From CAYJGJ01 sp964367585 (GTDB lineage Bacteria > Bacillota > Clostridia > Peptostreptococcales > Anaerovoracaceae), in the NCBI GenBank assembly GCA_964367585.1, contig CAYIYH010000003.1, forward strand, positions 1-64,000: a stretch of 64,000 bases of DNA, given 5' to 3'. The notes beneath the pieces were generated by a model, which saw nothing but the letters and a program-made list of their open reading frames with translations, was not told the DNA's origin and did no database searches. Below are positions 17,891 to 27,204 of this stretch, one piece after another (position 1 is the stretch's first letter; the number at the start of each line of letters is the position of its first letter). A program made the position numbers and the translations under genes.

Positions 17891-19198
17891 TTATTCAAAC
17901 ACTGTTTGTTCTGTTACAGGTGTTTGCAATGCTTCAAGTGCTTTTTTTACTATTGAAACACGTAATTTATAGCTTGTATCCGCATCTAAAGTAGGATCTC
18001 CTACAGGATATGGAATACCTACTGCAGGAACAATTCTATTAGCACCTATAGTCAATGAAATTGGAACTACTGTAGCAATATGAACAACAGGTAGACCATA
18101 TTTTTCTATTCCTTTTACCATCGTTGCGCCGCAACGAGTACAAGTTCCTCAAGTAGATACTAATAATACACCATCGACATGCTCATCTACAAACATTTGT
18201 CCGATCTCAGCTCCAAATTTTGCAGCAGATGCTGTTGATGTACCTGTTCCGGTTGTAGATGCAAAATATTCGTAAAGTTCACCAATTTCGCCTTGCTTTT
18301 CTAGATCTCTCAAAGAGTCGAGCGGAACAACCAAATTCGGATCATCGATAGCAAACTGTCTGTCATATCCACCATGAATCGTAGTATAATCCTTTGGCGA
18401 TAGGGTTTGCATGTCTTTAATAGTATAATTTCCCCATTTTGTAGCATTAGATGATTCTATTCGATCAGGGTTATCTAGCGGAACGATTCCTCCTGAAGTA
18501 ACGATAGCTATCTTTGCTTTTTTAATATCCTTCAAAGCCTCCGCAGGAGGAACTCTATCAAATTTAGGCATTGGAAGTTCGGTATCAAATTCTTCGCCTT
18601 TTAATTTTTTTACGAGCATATCGAGTGCACGATCCGATCCTCTTTTTTCAGCAAAGTAGTTAACCCTAATTCCTCTTTCATGATAGCCTTCTTCTTGAGG
18701 CCCTAATACCTCTTCTCCTGTTACAAGTTTCTTGATAAGTGTCGAAACTGTAGGTAAAACTTTTCCCATACCAGCAGCTGAAATTGGAGTCTTAGCGATG
18801 ATAAGATCTTTTCTGTACATGTCAAGACCGGGATTTTCTTCGTACATTGCTGTAAGAACAGGTAACCCTAACTTGTTTTGTATCTCCAAGCATATCGTTC
18901 CGCATGCTACTCCGTATCTACCAGCATTAAACGCAGGACCTGCAACAAAGATATCAGGATTATATTTTTTTGTCATCTCAATTATCGTATCGGTTGCTTT
19001 TTCAATATTTTCACCAAAATAGTTGTCACCACATATTATAGTCGCAACTATCTCGTAATCATCACCGAGGAGTGTTTTTAGACCCATTCCCGGTCCGACT
19101 ACTCCTTCGCGGACTTCCGGCTCATAGTCAGCCTTTTCTTCTCCGCCTATACCTGCAAAAAATTGGTTTATATAATGTATTACTTTATATTTTGCCAT
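17891..19198 (-). CDS. Second GrdB-type selenoprotein (betaine/sarcosine reductase-like component B, gamma subunit)
   Basis: 435 residues when the TGA at 18149-18151 is read as selenocysteine (residue 350) in VSTUGTCTRCGATM; the Sec-x-x-Cys pair is the GrdB/GrdF/GrdH active site that removes the amino group and passes a carboxymethyl-selenoether to GrdA. It opens KVIHYINQFFAGIGGEEKAD as usual. RBS AAGGAGGG. The grdE-like gene is 22 bases upstream. Downstream of the TGA, CGTTGC-GGC-GCAACG forms a SECIS-like hairpin. Its genome setting (SnoaL-like genes, symporter) differs from the glycine-specific copy at 48887, so a substrate other than glycine is expected, but which cannot be read. Confidence 0.9.
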
Positions 19199-19220
19199 AG
19201 CTTTTCCCTCCTTTATTAAA

Positions 19221-20510
19221 TTAATAGCCTCTTGCAGCTAATTTATTGAATCCATTTGCTATAGTTGAAGCTATAATGATTTGAAGTTCCGCTTCAAAGC
19301 TTCCATCGGGATTAATACATCCATCCCATCCACCTATTTGCATTTCAATGAATTCAGAAGTTCCTATAACTTTATCCATTGCAGGGAATTTTAATGTTGC
19401 ATTACCTTGACCACATGATGCAAGAGCATCTGCTTCTTCACATATGTCAGCAAGTGAATGCGACTTACCATCTTTTCCTGGAAACTCATCAGTAATAAGT
19501 ACGACTTTTGTCCCTGAATTTTCAACTTTTTTACAATTCATCATAAGGTCTGTATCAGGATTACCATAACCTTCTTCTGTAATAAGCACTCCATCTAATC
19601 CCATATAATTACATAGCTTTGCAACCATATCAGAATGTCTTTCTTTGTCGGCAAGGAATACATTTTCGTTGGTGAGAATTACTCCCATGAAATTTATTTC
19701 TTTTCCATGTCTTTTATAACAATCTTCAATTACAGGATTATGTAAATGATGGTATGTTGTTACTTTATCACAAGGTGCAACACAGTTACCTGAAACTATT
19801 GCACCATCCATAATTTCTGTAGGATACATAAACGTTGGAACAAAATTCTTTGCGTCGACTCCATAAAAATACGTATCGTGCAATAAACCTTGCGATTGCA
19901 GCATATGAATATATCCAACTTTTGGAAGATCTGGATACATTGCAGCTTGTTCAAACAAAGGCTTAGTCTCGTAAGTAACAATTTCGTCTGGTGTAAGTTC
20001 ACGAGCTAATTCGCCTAAAAAAGTAGCTACTTTCAAACCTGCAAGGCGTGCTGCTTTTTCATATACGTGGGTATCTATTCCTTCAGCGCCTTCGAATATA
20101 ATGCATAAGTTCAAAGTCTTAGAAAATGGGCAATAATCCGCAGCAGGCCCGGACATGTCTATTACACCTTCTTGGAATCCTACAATTTTTCCTCCGGTAA
20201 CAACACAACATCCAGACAGCGCATGTGTTCTACCCTCTCCAACTTGTGGGCTAACTTTGCTAATTACACCTGGGAAGATTCCGCCTCCGCCAGATACTTT
20301 AACTCGTGGCTCAATAACATCTTTTACAGGTGTTATTCTAACAGATTCACCTGGTCGTGCTATGTCAACAGTACAATTTTTCAAGTTTTCATCTTGCAAA
20401 ACCATATTTTGGATCTCGTCTTTATTTACGAAGAGCGTACCATTTTTTACATAAGTCTTATCTGAGAATTGCAAATCTTGTATGTTAATTTTTCCTAGTT
20501 CTAATTTCAT
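19221..20510 (-). CDS. Second GrdE/GrdG/GrdI-type proprotein (component B, alpha/beta subunits)
   Basis: 429 residues. The family is cleaved before a cysteine that becomes a pyruvoyl group; here the site is IVSGNCVAPCDKVTTYHH, with Cys243. That group is thought to bind the substrate amino group. Conserved flanks are VRITPVKDVIEPRVKVSGG and YIHMLQSQGLLHDTYFYGVD. The start at 20510 (MKLELGK) is chosen as in the paralogue; the open frame runs on 11 codons. It pairs with the GrdB-like gene downstream. The glycine copy at 50216 reads GNCVSACDKN at the same place, so the residues next to the cleavage Cys differ. Confidence 0.9.
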   Translation of the reverse strand: MKLELGKINIQDLQFSDKTYVKNGTLFVNKDEIQNMVLQDENLKNCTVDIARPGESVRITPVKDVIEPRVKVSGGGGIFPGVISKVSPQVGEGRTHALSGCCVVTGGKIVGFQEGVIDMSGPAADYCPFSKTLNLCIIFEGAEGIDTHVYEKAARLAGLKVATFLGELARELTPDEIVTYETKPLFEQAAMYPDLPKVGYIHMLQSQGLLHDTYFYGVDAKNFVPTFMYPTEIMDGAIVSGNCVAPCDKVTTYHHLHNPVIEDCYKRHGKEINFMGVILTNENVFLADKERHSDMVAKLCNYMGLDGVLITEEGYGNPDTDLMMNCKKVENSGTKVVLITDEFPGKDGKSHSLADICEEADALASCGQGNATLKFPAMDKVIGTSEFIEMQIGGWDGCINPDGSFEAELQIIIASTIANGFNKLAARGY

Positions 20511-20560
20511 ACTTTCACAAACATCCTTTCTATAACTAATCACATCTCAATCAGGATAAA

Positions 20561-21046
20561 TTACCTAGTAGTACGCATATCCATTTCGTAAGTGATTCTC
20601 CATTGTTCATCTACTTTTGATAAGTAAAACATGGATAACGCTAAACTATTATCTCCAAGTTCTTCCCCTGTTGCCATTCCCTTGCTGCTTGGTCCAGTGT
20701 TAGTTCCCGAAAGATACATTCTACGGAACACTCTGTATCCGCCTTTTCCGTCAGGTGAAACTATTACTTTTTGGACATCGGTTTTTAGATCAGGATAGGC
20801 TGCAAGCAATGCTTGTCGATCGGCAATGACAGCCTCTACACCTCTAAGTCTCAATGCATTTTCTCGAAGAACTTCTACATCGTGTAAGTAATAATCGTGC
20901 ATCAATCCAAACATACAATGATCGTATGTCAACTTCGTAAATGCACGGACAAACGCCTCTACCTCGTCACGATTATTAAGCTCTAAATTTTCTATTGATC
21001 CACATAACTCCATTATTTCATCATGTAATATGTCTGCTTTTAACAT
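20561..21046 (-). CDS. SnoaL-like (NTF2-fold) protein, single domain
   Basis: 161 residues, one SnoaL-like alpha+beta-barrel domain: an N-terminal helix (EAFVRAFTKLTYDHCMFGL), HDYYLHDVEVLRENA, then FRRMYLSGTNTGPSSKGMAT, and a final strand EQWRITYEMDMRT. The fold is used by polyketide cyclases and ketosteroid isomerase-like enzymes; many members have unknown function. The start at 21046 has GGAGG and lies seven bases inside the 3' end of the preceding SnoaL gene, so the two are coupled and may form a hetero-oligomer. The stop is 50 bases before the grdE-like start, linking it to that reductase. Confidence 0.8.
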   Translation of the reverse strand: MLKADILHDEIMELCGSIENLELNNRDEVEAFVRAFTKLTYDHCMFGLMHDYYLHDVEVLRENALRLRGVEAVIADRQALLAAYPDLKTDVQKVIVSPDGKGGYRVFRRMYLSGTNTGPSSKGMATGEELGDNSLALSMFYLSKVDEQWRITYEMDMRTTR

Positions 21047-21612
21047 TGTTGTTCTACCTCCTCTACTACTGTCGATTTTACACAAGGAGTGTCAAGTGTC
21101 ATAGTTGCAGTAATCAAATCTTGAGAACGGGTTACCCATTCTTCGACTATTTTCCATCTACCATCGACTTTTTCGACTCTGCATTCGCATAGACCTAAAC
21201 AAATCTCATTCTCAGAAAGCGATTTTCCAGTCGGTGGGCCTATAGTACTATATCCTGTATTGGTTCCATCGAAATAAATTGCTTGTCCAAAGCTGTATCC
21301 ATCGTCTGGGTTTCCCTCAGCAAATATATCAATAAATTTCAATTTCAAATCAGGGAAAGCAGACATTAGTTGTAAAGTATTGACAACTACTTGCTCAGAT
21401 CCTACAAGATCATTTCCTCCCTCACGATTAATGATAATATTATCACAATATAAATCATGTATGCGTCCAACAAGCTTGAAATCCCATAGGGTTCTAGTAA
21501 AATCTTCAAATAATCTTGCTACTTCCGCGGGTGTTTGTAATTCACATGTATTGACAAACTCCACACATCTATTTCTGTCCTCTAAATATAGTTGTCTCTG
21601 TCTATCGTCCAT
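21040..21612 (-). CDS. SnoaL-like (NTF2-fold) protein, single domain
   Basis: 190 residues, same subfamily as its downstream neighbour: LFEDFTRTLWDFKLVGRIHD, LYCDNIIINREGGNDLVG, SAFPDLKLKFIDIFAEG, IYFDGTNTGYSTIGPPTGK and a closing KVDGRWKIVEEWVTR. The tail VVEEVEQQC is acidic with a terminal Cys. No residue can be named catalytic with confidence. It resembles the pair at 33048 and 33608 in arrangement, so this two-gene unit occurs twice in the window. Confidence 0.8.
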   Translation of the reverse strand: MDDRQRQLYLEDRNRCVEFVNTCELQTPAEVARLFEDFTRTLWDFKLVGRIHDLYCDNIIINREGGNDLVGSEQVVVNTLQLMSAFPDLKLKFIDIFAEGNPDDGYSFGQAIYFDGTNTGYSTIGPPTGKSLSENEICLGLCECRVEKVDGRWKIVEEWVTRSQDLITATMTLDTPCVKSTVVEEVEQQC

Positions 21613-21741
21613 ATTTCACAGTTCCTTTCTTTTTTTCAATTATACTATAAATATATAAAATTTAAACAAACAATATTCAGAGTTTGTATAAAAATAATGT
21701 AAAAAGAAGCGAGATTTCTCATCTACACTTTGGAAGAAGAA

Positions 21742-22743
21742 TTAATAATTGGGATTAAGGATTTTTGTTGTTCTTTCGAATATATCGTATCCTTGTTGCA
21801 TTAAGAAATATGGGATATCGAATAAACACCAATTTTCCGATATTTTACCATTTTTACAGTAATACACATCGAGATCGCCTCTGATATTAACGATTTTACT
21901 CCCTTCGTGCATACCCAACCATCCTCCGTCATGTTTGGCATTCATGCTACAAAAGAAACATGCAAAATCGCCTTCTGCAAAATATCCTTTTATTTCATTT
22001 ACACTCTTATCACTCAAGTTTTTACGGAATGGCATTTGATGTTGATGTTGATATCTAGAAATTGTAAAACTAGCACCTACGCCACATGGACCATACCATA
22101 TCATGTCCTCGTTCCATGAACGTCTCAATCCATCTGCAGGAGTTTCATGTCCCGAGTTTAGAGAAGAAAGATCATTTAACATATCATCAATAATTTTAAA
22201 TGTTTTTTCGGCTTTTTCATAAGGAGCATCTTCAAACATTAGTCCATTGTGATCTCGTGGTCCTGGATAAACAAAATAGTGACCGGTTTCAGGTGGCAAT
22301 GGATAACAACCAGCCTCCTTCATGAACCCGAGCAAATCTACGAACATAGCTGAGTGAGTAATTTTGTTATTTTCAACGCAAGAAAACTCAACATATTGGA
22401 GATGATGCATTTTCCCTGTTGTTCTAACCCCCAAGAATTCATTGTCGTATAGTCCCATGAATTGCCCCATACTCATGACCCATATTTTACCATCAGTCCC
22501 TGTTCCTGCCATAAACACGTCTTGACGTCTTTGCATAGAAGTAAGAGCTTTTTTTACAGGTTTCCAGAAGGTATCAGCGACAGATGCAGCTCCTGTTAAA
22601 TCCATGAAAGGATACACTCCCTCCCAAGTGTAATCTTCAGAAACATACTTGTTAAGGACATCCAATATTTCATCAATCCCACATTCCTCTATTTCTCTAA
22701 AATACTCACGTACTAAGTTTTTTTCAGCTTGAAAATTTGCCAT
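21742..22743 (-). CDS. Tandem SnoaL-like protein (subfamily A)
   Basis: 333 residues with two SnoaL-like halves. Half one: QRRQDVFMAGTGTDGK, WVMSMGQFMGLYD, MHHLQYVEFSC, SAMFVDLLGFMKEAG. A conserved bridge HYFVYPGPRDHNGLMFEDA follows. Half two: DMIWYGPCGVGASFTISRYQ, YFAEGDFACFFCSM, GGWLGMHEG, DLDVYYCKNGKISENWCLFD. RBS GAGAGG. It shares most of these blocks with genes at 28503, 34279 and 35453. Such strict conservation of Trp, Tyr, Asp and His blocks suggests an enzyme or a ligand binder. Function unknown; it sits upstream of the GrdE/GrdB-like pair in the same direction. Confidence 0.8.
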   Translation of the reverse strand: MANFQAEKNLVREYFREIEECGIDEILDVLNKYVSEDYTWEGVYPFMDLTGAASVADTFWKPVKKALTSMQRRQDVFMAGTGTDGKIWVMSMGQFMGLYDNEFLGVRTTGKMHHLQYVEFSCVENNKITHSAMFVDLLGFMKEAGCYPLPPETGHYFVYPGPRDHNGLMFEDAPYEKAEKTFKIIDDMLNDLSSLNSGHETPADGLRRSWNEDMIWYGPCGVGASFTISRYQHQHQMPFRKNLSDKSVNEIKGYFAEGDFACFFCSMNAKHDGGWLGMHEGSKIVNIRGDLDVYYCKNGKISENWCLFDIPYFLMQQGYDIFERTTKILNPNY

Positions 22744-22857
22744 AATAATTCCTCTCTAATATTGATTAAACTATACTTAATTGTATTACTTTATAAATAA
22801 TACCATATATATATATTATTTCAATCGTTATGGCAGAGATAATATACGAAAATATAA

Positions 22858-23463
22858 TTATAATCCAAGCTTTTCCTCTATAATCACAATTTCCATCTCA
22901 ATATTATCCATCTTTTTTAGATATACCATCATTCCATTGCAAATACGATTAGGGCTCTTACAGTCATAACATTTATTCCCATCCTTTGCACATGGAGTCT
23001 TATATCCAATCCGTTTGGCATTTCTCGGTGCCGCTACATTTCGTGCCCTCCATATTGCATCTTCTAAAGTAGGTGCAATCTTATTTGTGCCAATAATAAA
23101 ATATACTTTTTCATGGCCAAACACAGAACACCCAATTCTATTGCCTACACCATCAATGTTTACCATTTCACCATTTTCAGAAACTGCATTTGCAGATAAT
23201 ATATATATTTTAGACTGATAACATCTAGTGGCCATGTCGATAAAGGATTTTCCTTCCTTAGGATTTTGCGGATCATATACTTCATTGTGCGAAGCTAACA
23301 TAGAATATAAGCCCATACCCGTAATCGTTTCAGAGTCTCCGAACCCTACATCTTGATTATCGATCACTTTATTTAAGTATTCTTTTGCTTCATTTGTCGA
23401 TTGAAAATAAGAAACTTCGTAACCATTTTGTTTAAAAGATTTTATTGTTTTCTCTATATTCAT
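22858..23463 (-). CDS. LUD-domain protein (lactate-utilisation-type, DUF1121)
   Basis: About 201 residues with the LUD fold: DNQDVGFGDSETITGMGL near the N-terminus, AVSENGEMVNIDGVGNRIG, HEKVYFIIGTNKIAPTLEDA, and a cysteine-rich C-terminal TPCAKDGNKCYDCKSPNRIC. The five cysteines in that tail could bind a metal or cluster. LUD proteins occur in lactate oxidation (LutC) and in many unassigned anaerobic loci. Three ATGs are in a row; the third (23463) has AAGGAG at the best spacing. It lies between a symporter and a SnoaL gene in the Grd-like locus. Confidence 0.78.
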   Translation of the reverse strand: MNIEKTIKSFKQNGYEVSYFQSTNEAKEYLNKVIDNQDVGFGDSETITGMGLYSMLASHNEVYDPQNPKEGKSFIDMATRCYQSKIYILSANAVSENGEMVNIDGVGNRIGCSVFGHEKVYFIIGTNKIAPTLEDAIWRARNVAAPRNAKRIGYKTPCAKDGNKCYDCKSPNRICNGMMVYLKKMDNIEMEIVIIEEKLGL

Positions 23464-23491
23464 CATCATTCTCCTTCTTTTTTTGTAATGA

Positions 23492-23541
23492 TAAAAAATA
23501 GGCTCACAATAGTAGCACGAAACTACTTATTGCAAGCCTAT
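23492..23541 (-). terminator. Rho-independent terminator after the first symporter gene
   Basis: On the minus strand ATAGGCTTGCAATAAGTAG pairs with CTACTATTGTGAGCCTAT, followed by TTTTTTAT. It ends the transcript of the symporter gene before the LUD gene begins. Confidence 0.7.
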
Positions 23542-23584
23542 ATAGAATCAATAGATTATTTATTATTATACATTATTTTATTAA

Positions 23585-25198
23585 CTAAAAAGTTTGAACC
23601 CAAGCAAGGAACAACATATGCGCTGCAAACATCGCAATAATTATGAATGCATAACGGTCCAAATGTAACGGAGCTAAATAACTTCCGTGCTCATCTTTTT
23701 GGTTACCAAGTAAAGCTCTTGCACCCATTACAGTATGATTGTATCCTACTTCTATTTCTTCCTTGCTGCTGCTAAATACTAGACTGAATAAAATTGGAAG
23801 AATTATTGCTAATAACGCTGAATATACATATGCCCATGCCCAATGCATACCTAGACCGCTCGCTACGTATTGTTGGAAAATAAATGCAGTTACTAACGCT
23901 GCACCACCACCGACTGCACAACCTTTGTCATTAACAGACTTGAAGAACAGTGTACATAACATTATTCCGGAAAGTACGCCTTGGAATGGAGCACCCATTG
24001 CCGCAATAACTTCAGTAATAGCACCTATTGAATCGCCTAAATACAAGTATACAAATATTACAACTACAATACCGATGATTACAGTGAATATCATAGACTG
24101 TTTAAGTGTAGTCTTCTTACCTTTTGCAAAGAAAGGTTCATAGATGTCTTTTACAAATACAGCTGTCGCAGAGTTAAGTACAGAGTCTAATGAAGACATT
24201 GCAGCTGCGAATACACACGCCAGTAGTACACCGATCAAACCTACAGGACAGTGATTTATTATAAAGTCAATAAATACATTGTTTACATTAGTCAAATCAA
24301 GTGTAGCCGGATTCTTTTGATAAAATACGTTCAATGCCATTCCTAGGAAGTAACAAATCCAGTATACTCCTTGCATTATTATGATTGATAAAATGCTTGT
24401 CTTCTTTACATCTCTAAAGTTTTTCGCAGTTACATAACGTTGAACTTGCTCTTGGTTGAATCCAAAATACGATACCCAACACATAAAACCAGCCACCATT
24501 GCAGTAACAATATTCATATTTGAGAAGTTAAACTCGGTTACAAATGAAGTTGTCAAATCTGCTTCACCGACTGTTTCTAATAAGTCAGTAAAACTAAGAC
24601 CCATAGCATTCATTCCAACTGCAAACGCAATCATTACACCGACTGACAATACAACACCTTGCACAGTATCAGTCCAGACAACCGCTTTGATTCCACCGAT
24701 TATAGTGTAAATAATCGAAATAATTACAATTAGTGGAACCCAAACGTCAAAACCAACACCAGTAACAGCCTCGAGCACTAACGCTGGTGTATACACAAAC
24801 CCACCGATAAGTACTAATGAATTAATTAACCAAACAATAATTACGAGTATACGTGTCTTGTTACCGAATCTTAGTTTTAAGAATTCTCCTATAGTAGTTA
24901 CTCCAGAGTTGTAAATAATTGGTAATATAGTATAAGTAGCAAATAGCAAAGCCATTGGTAGTGCAAACATGACACCACCTGCAAGTAGCCCATCTCTAAA
25001 AGACCATCCTGGTGCTCCGATAAATCCACCAGCGCTGAGTCTTGTCATACCAACAGAAATTGCAACTGCAAACCATGGTAAACTTCTGCCACCTTGGAAG
25101 TAATCCTTGTCGTCCGTACTTCCTTTTCCGGACCAAACACCTATAGCCATTACTCCGATCATGTATAGGGATAGTATCCCCCAATCAATACCTGACAT
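23585..25198 (-). CDS. Sodium:solute symporter (SSS family)
   Basis: 537 residues with about thirteen hydrophobic segments. The SSS plan is clear: GVWSGKGSTDDKDYFQGGRS and LPWFAVAISVGMTRLSAGGF near the N-terminus, IGGIKAVVWTDTVQGVVL in the middle, and ACVFAAAMSSLDSVLNSATA with the Na+-site serines. It takes up an organic solute with sodium, likely an amino acid or betaine-like compound. RBS AAAGGAG. A terminator follows. Its position in the Grd-like locus suggests it imports the reductase's substrate or its precursor. Confidence 0.88.
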   Translation of the reverse strand: MSGIDWGILSLYMIGVMAIGVWSGKGSTDDKDYFQGGRSLPWFAVAISVGMTRLSAGGFIGAPGWSFRDGLLAGGVMFALPMALLFATYTILPIIYNSGVTTIGEFLKLRFGNKTRILVIIVWLINSLVLIGGFVYTPALVLEAVTGVGFDVWVPLIVIISIIYTIIGGIKAVVWTDTVQGVVLSVGVMIAFAVGMNAMGLSFTDLLETVGEADLTTSFVTEFNFSNMNIVTAMVAGFMCWVSYFGFNQEQVQRYVTAKNFRDVKKTSILSIIIMQGVYWICYFLGMALNVFYQKNPATLDLTNVNNVFIDFIINHCPVGLIGVLLACVFAAAMSSLDSVLNSATAVFVKDIYEPFFAKGKKTTLKQSMIFTVIIGIVVVIFVYLYLGDSIGAITEVIAAMGAPFQGVLSGIMLCTLFFKSVNDKGCAVGGGAALVTAFIFQQYVASGLGMHWAWAYVYSALLAIILPILFSLVFSSSKEEIEVGYNHTVMGARALLGNQKDEHGSYLAPLHLDRYAFIIIAMFAAHMLFLAWVQTF

Positions 25199-25400
25199 AA
25201 CGTCTCCTTTCGTGTGAAAAAAAATAATAACAAATAACTATCATCCACTCCGCATGCTTTTCCATTTGGAGCAAAATACAAATTAGGAATGGAACTCGCA
25301 TATATAAGCATGGTACTCTGTCCCCACATCTATAGGCGGCGGATTCCATTTTCGATTTTGATTAAATTAGTATGCAATCTCTCCTCAAATGTCTGTAGAG

Positions 25401-25928
25401 CTAGGAATTGTTTTGATCACGATAAATGAAATTCATACTGTCACGGAACAGTGAATTCAATTCGACGGTATCGCCATGAAACCCTTCATGCCCCCACTTG
25501 CATATATAAGCGGTCCACCCGTATGAAACTAGCCTCGTAACCGAAAGCTTTTGGGATAAATCAAAAGAAATACCACTTTTAGGTTCAAGCCATTGCGCTA
25601 CTGTACTTTCAAAAAACCTATAAAGGAAAGCACGGAATTCAAACACTTTAAATGCTTCGACATAATACTCTCGGTGCAACACCAGTGCATCTAAAAGCCT
25701 TTGCATATTATCGAAAAAATCATCATCAGTGTCGTAGGTAAATTCCCCGACATCATCTAGGAACATTTTTTCTATCAGGTCGTACTTATTCTGGAAGTGA
25801 TAATAAAATGATCCTCTCGTAAGATTACATGACTTTGTAATCGACTCTACTGTAACTTTATCAAATTTCTTTTTTGTTACGTAGGTACGCATATTATTCA
25901 TGATTATAACTTTAGAATTATTAGGCAT
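25401..25928 (-). CDS. TetR/AcrR-family transcriptional regulator
   Basis: 175 residues. The DNA-binding domain has VTVESITKSCNLTRGSFYYHFQNKYDLIEKMF split over two helices; the rest is an all-helical ligand domain of the short (about 175-residue) Dha-type class. GGGGG precedes the start. It lies about 200 bases upstream of the symporter gene in the same direction and may control it. The 25199-25400 spacer shows no clear operator that I can define. Confidence 0.85.
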   Translation of the reverse strand: MPNNSKVIIMNNMRTYVTKKKFDKVTVESITKSCNLTRGSFYYHFQNKYDLIEKMFLDDVGEFTYDTDDDFFDNMQRLLDALVLHREYYVEAFKVFEFRAFLYRFFESTVAQWLEPKSGISFDLSQKLSVTRLVSYGWTAYICKWGHEGFHGDTVELNSLFRDSMNFIYRDQNNS

Positions 25929-26023
25929 AATCGCAATCCCCCTTCTTATTCATTTTACCAAATAAGGAGAAAACATAATATGTTTTTTATTAGATATGTT
26001 TTTTATTAGATATATTTTGTTTT

Positions 26024-27109
26024 TTATATGATATATTTTTTTCTTCTCAATCTGTCAAACACATCAACACCTAATTGCATCAATAAATCAATGATGTCTA
26101 AGTGCAACCAGTTTTCCACGATTTTGCCGTTAGCAATCCTGTAAGTATCCATAGCTCTAATTGAAATAACTTTGTTAGTTACAGGGAGTCCTAACCACTC
26201 GGTTCCTGTGTGTGTCATTTTTACCGGACCACCAGATGCAGAGTAAGCTCCTTCAGCAAAACGAGCTTCATGCTGAGCACCGCGACGGTCAGGGAAAGAT
26301 ATAAGCCATGGAGTCTGATGGAACTCTTGGAAACCACGTATACCTCTAGTTGGACCGATTCCTGCAGGTGCGTAGTACATAAAGTTTGGATCCCAATACA
26401 ATTCCATACCCATAGAATTTGGATCGCCTTCTTTATACTTATGGAGTCCTTTGAATATCATATCTTCATGTAATTGTTTTGATTGTGCTGAAATAACCGG
26501 ATCCGCTTCACCTAATTGTATACCATCAAAAGTAGCTGGTCCAGGAATATTGATTTCTTGTGAAGTTGCAGGGTAAAAACGAATACCTGCTTGTCTCATC
26601 AAGTCTAAAAGGTCTATAACTATTATAGTCTCTATGATTTTTTCATTTTCCATCTTATGGAATTCACCGTACCTCAACCAAACAGGACGTCCTGTTGCGG
26701 GAATATCCAAGAAGTCTTTTTCGAATGTACCTACGAAGTTACCGCATGTGTGTACCCAATCGTTGTACTCACTTGTCCCAAAATAATTAGACAATGCATC
26801 TTCATTGATATTAGGCAATTCTTTTTTCCATTCTGCCCATCTATCTAAGTCTGCACCGCACGAATTTCCTCCAAATAGTATATAATCATCCTTTTGTAAA
26901 TCTGGAAAAGATGTCAACATTGGCTTCCAGAATTTTTCTAATAATTCATCGACTCCACGAAGTGTATTAATCGGATGTGGGCCATGCCATACAGTATCTT
27001 CACTGTAATTCTTTCGAAGCAAATCTCCAATAGTTTCAGGCGTATTGCCTAAAATGCTTTTGCCAAAATCATGTACAATTTTTTTGTTTATCATATTAAT
27101 TTCGCTCAT
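26024..27109 (-). CDS. Tandem SnoaL-like protein (divergent member)
   Basis: 361 residues, again two halves: VWHGPHPINTLRGVDELLEK, FWKPMLTSFPDLQKDDYILF, YGEFHKMENEKIIETIIVID, then DLMRQAGIRFYPATSQEIN, GPATFDGIQL, and second-half YYAPAGIGPTRGIRGFQEFH and GTEWLGLPVTNKVISIRAMD. It lacks the tight QRRQDVFMAG and GPRDHNGL blocks of subfamily A, so it is a separate branch, closer to ordinary ester-cyclase-like SnoaL proteins. Its product could act on a different compound. It lies upstream of the TetR gene. Confidence 0.75.
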   Translation of the reverse strand: MSEINMINKKIVHDFGKSILGNTPETIGDLLRKNYSEDTVWHGPHPINTLRGVDELLEKFWKPMLTSFPDLQKDDYILFGGNSCGADLDRWAEWKKELPNINEDALSNYFGTSEYNDWVHTCGNFVGTFEKDFLDIPATGRPVWLRYGEFHKMENEKIIETIIVIDLLDLMRQAGIRFYPATSQEINIPGPATFDGIQLGEADPVISAQSKQLHEDMIFKGLHKYKEGDPNSMGMELYWDPNFMYYAPAGIGPTRGIRGFQEFHQTPWLISFPDRRGAQHEARFAEGAYSASGGPVKMTHTGTEWLGLPVTNKVISIRAMDTYRIANGKIVENWLHLDIIDLLMQLGVDVFDRLRRKKYII

Positions 27110-27204
27110 AACAACTCACTTTCCTAACTGTTAAATAATTACCAATATATTATAGCATTGACTTATATATTACAATGTACATTTTTCATAATATGTACAG
27201 TTAA

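Noticed and set aside
17891..18121. Stand-alone 76-residue proteins (also 48887-49117)
   Set aside because: They are the C-terminal parts of the two GrdB selenoproteins after the UGA.
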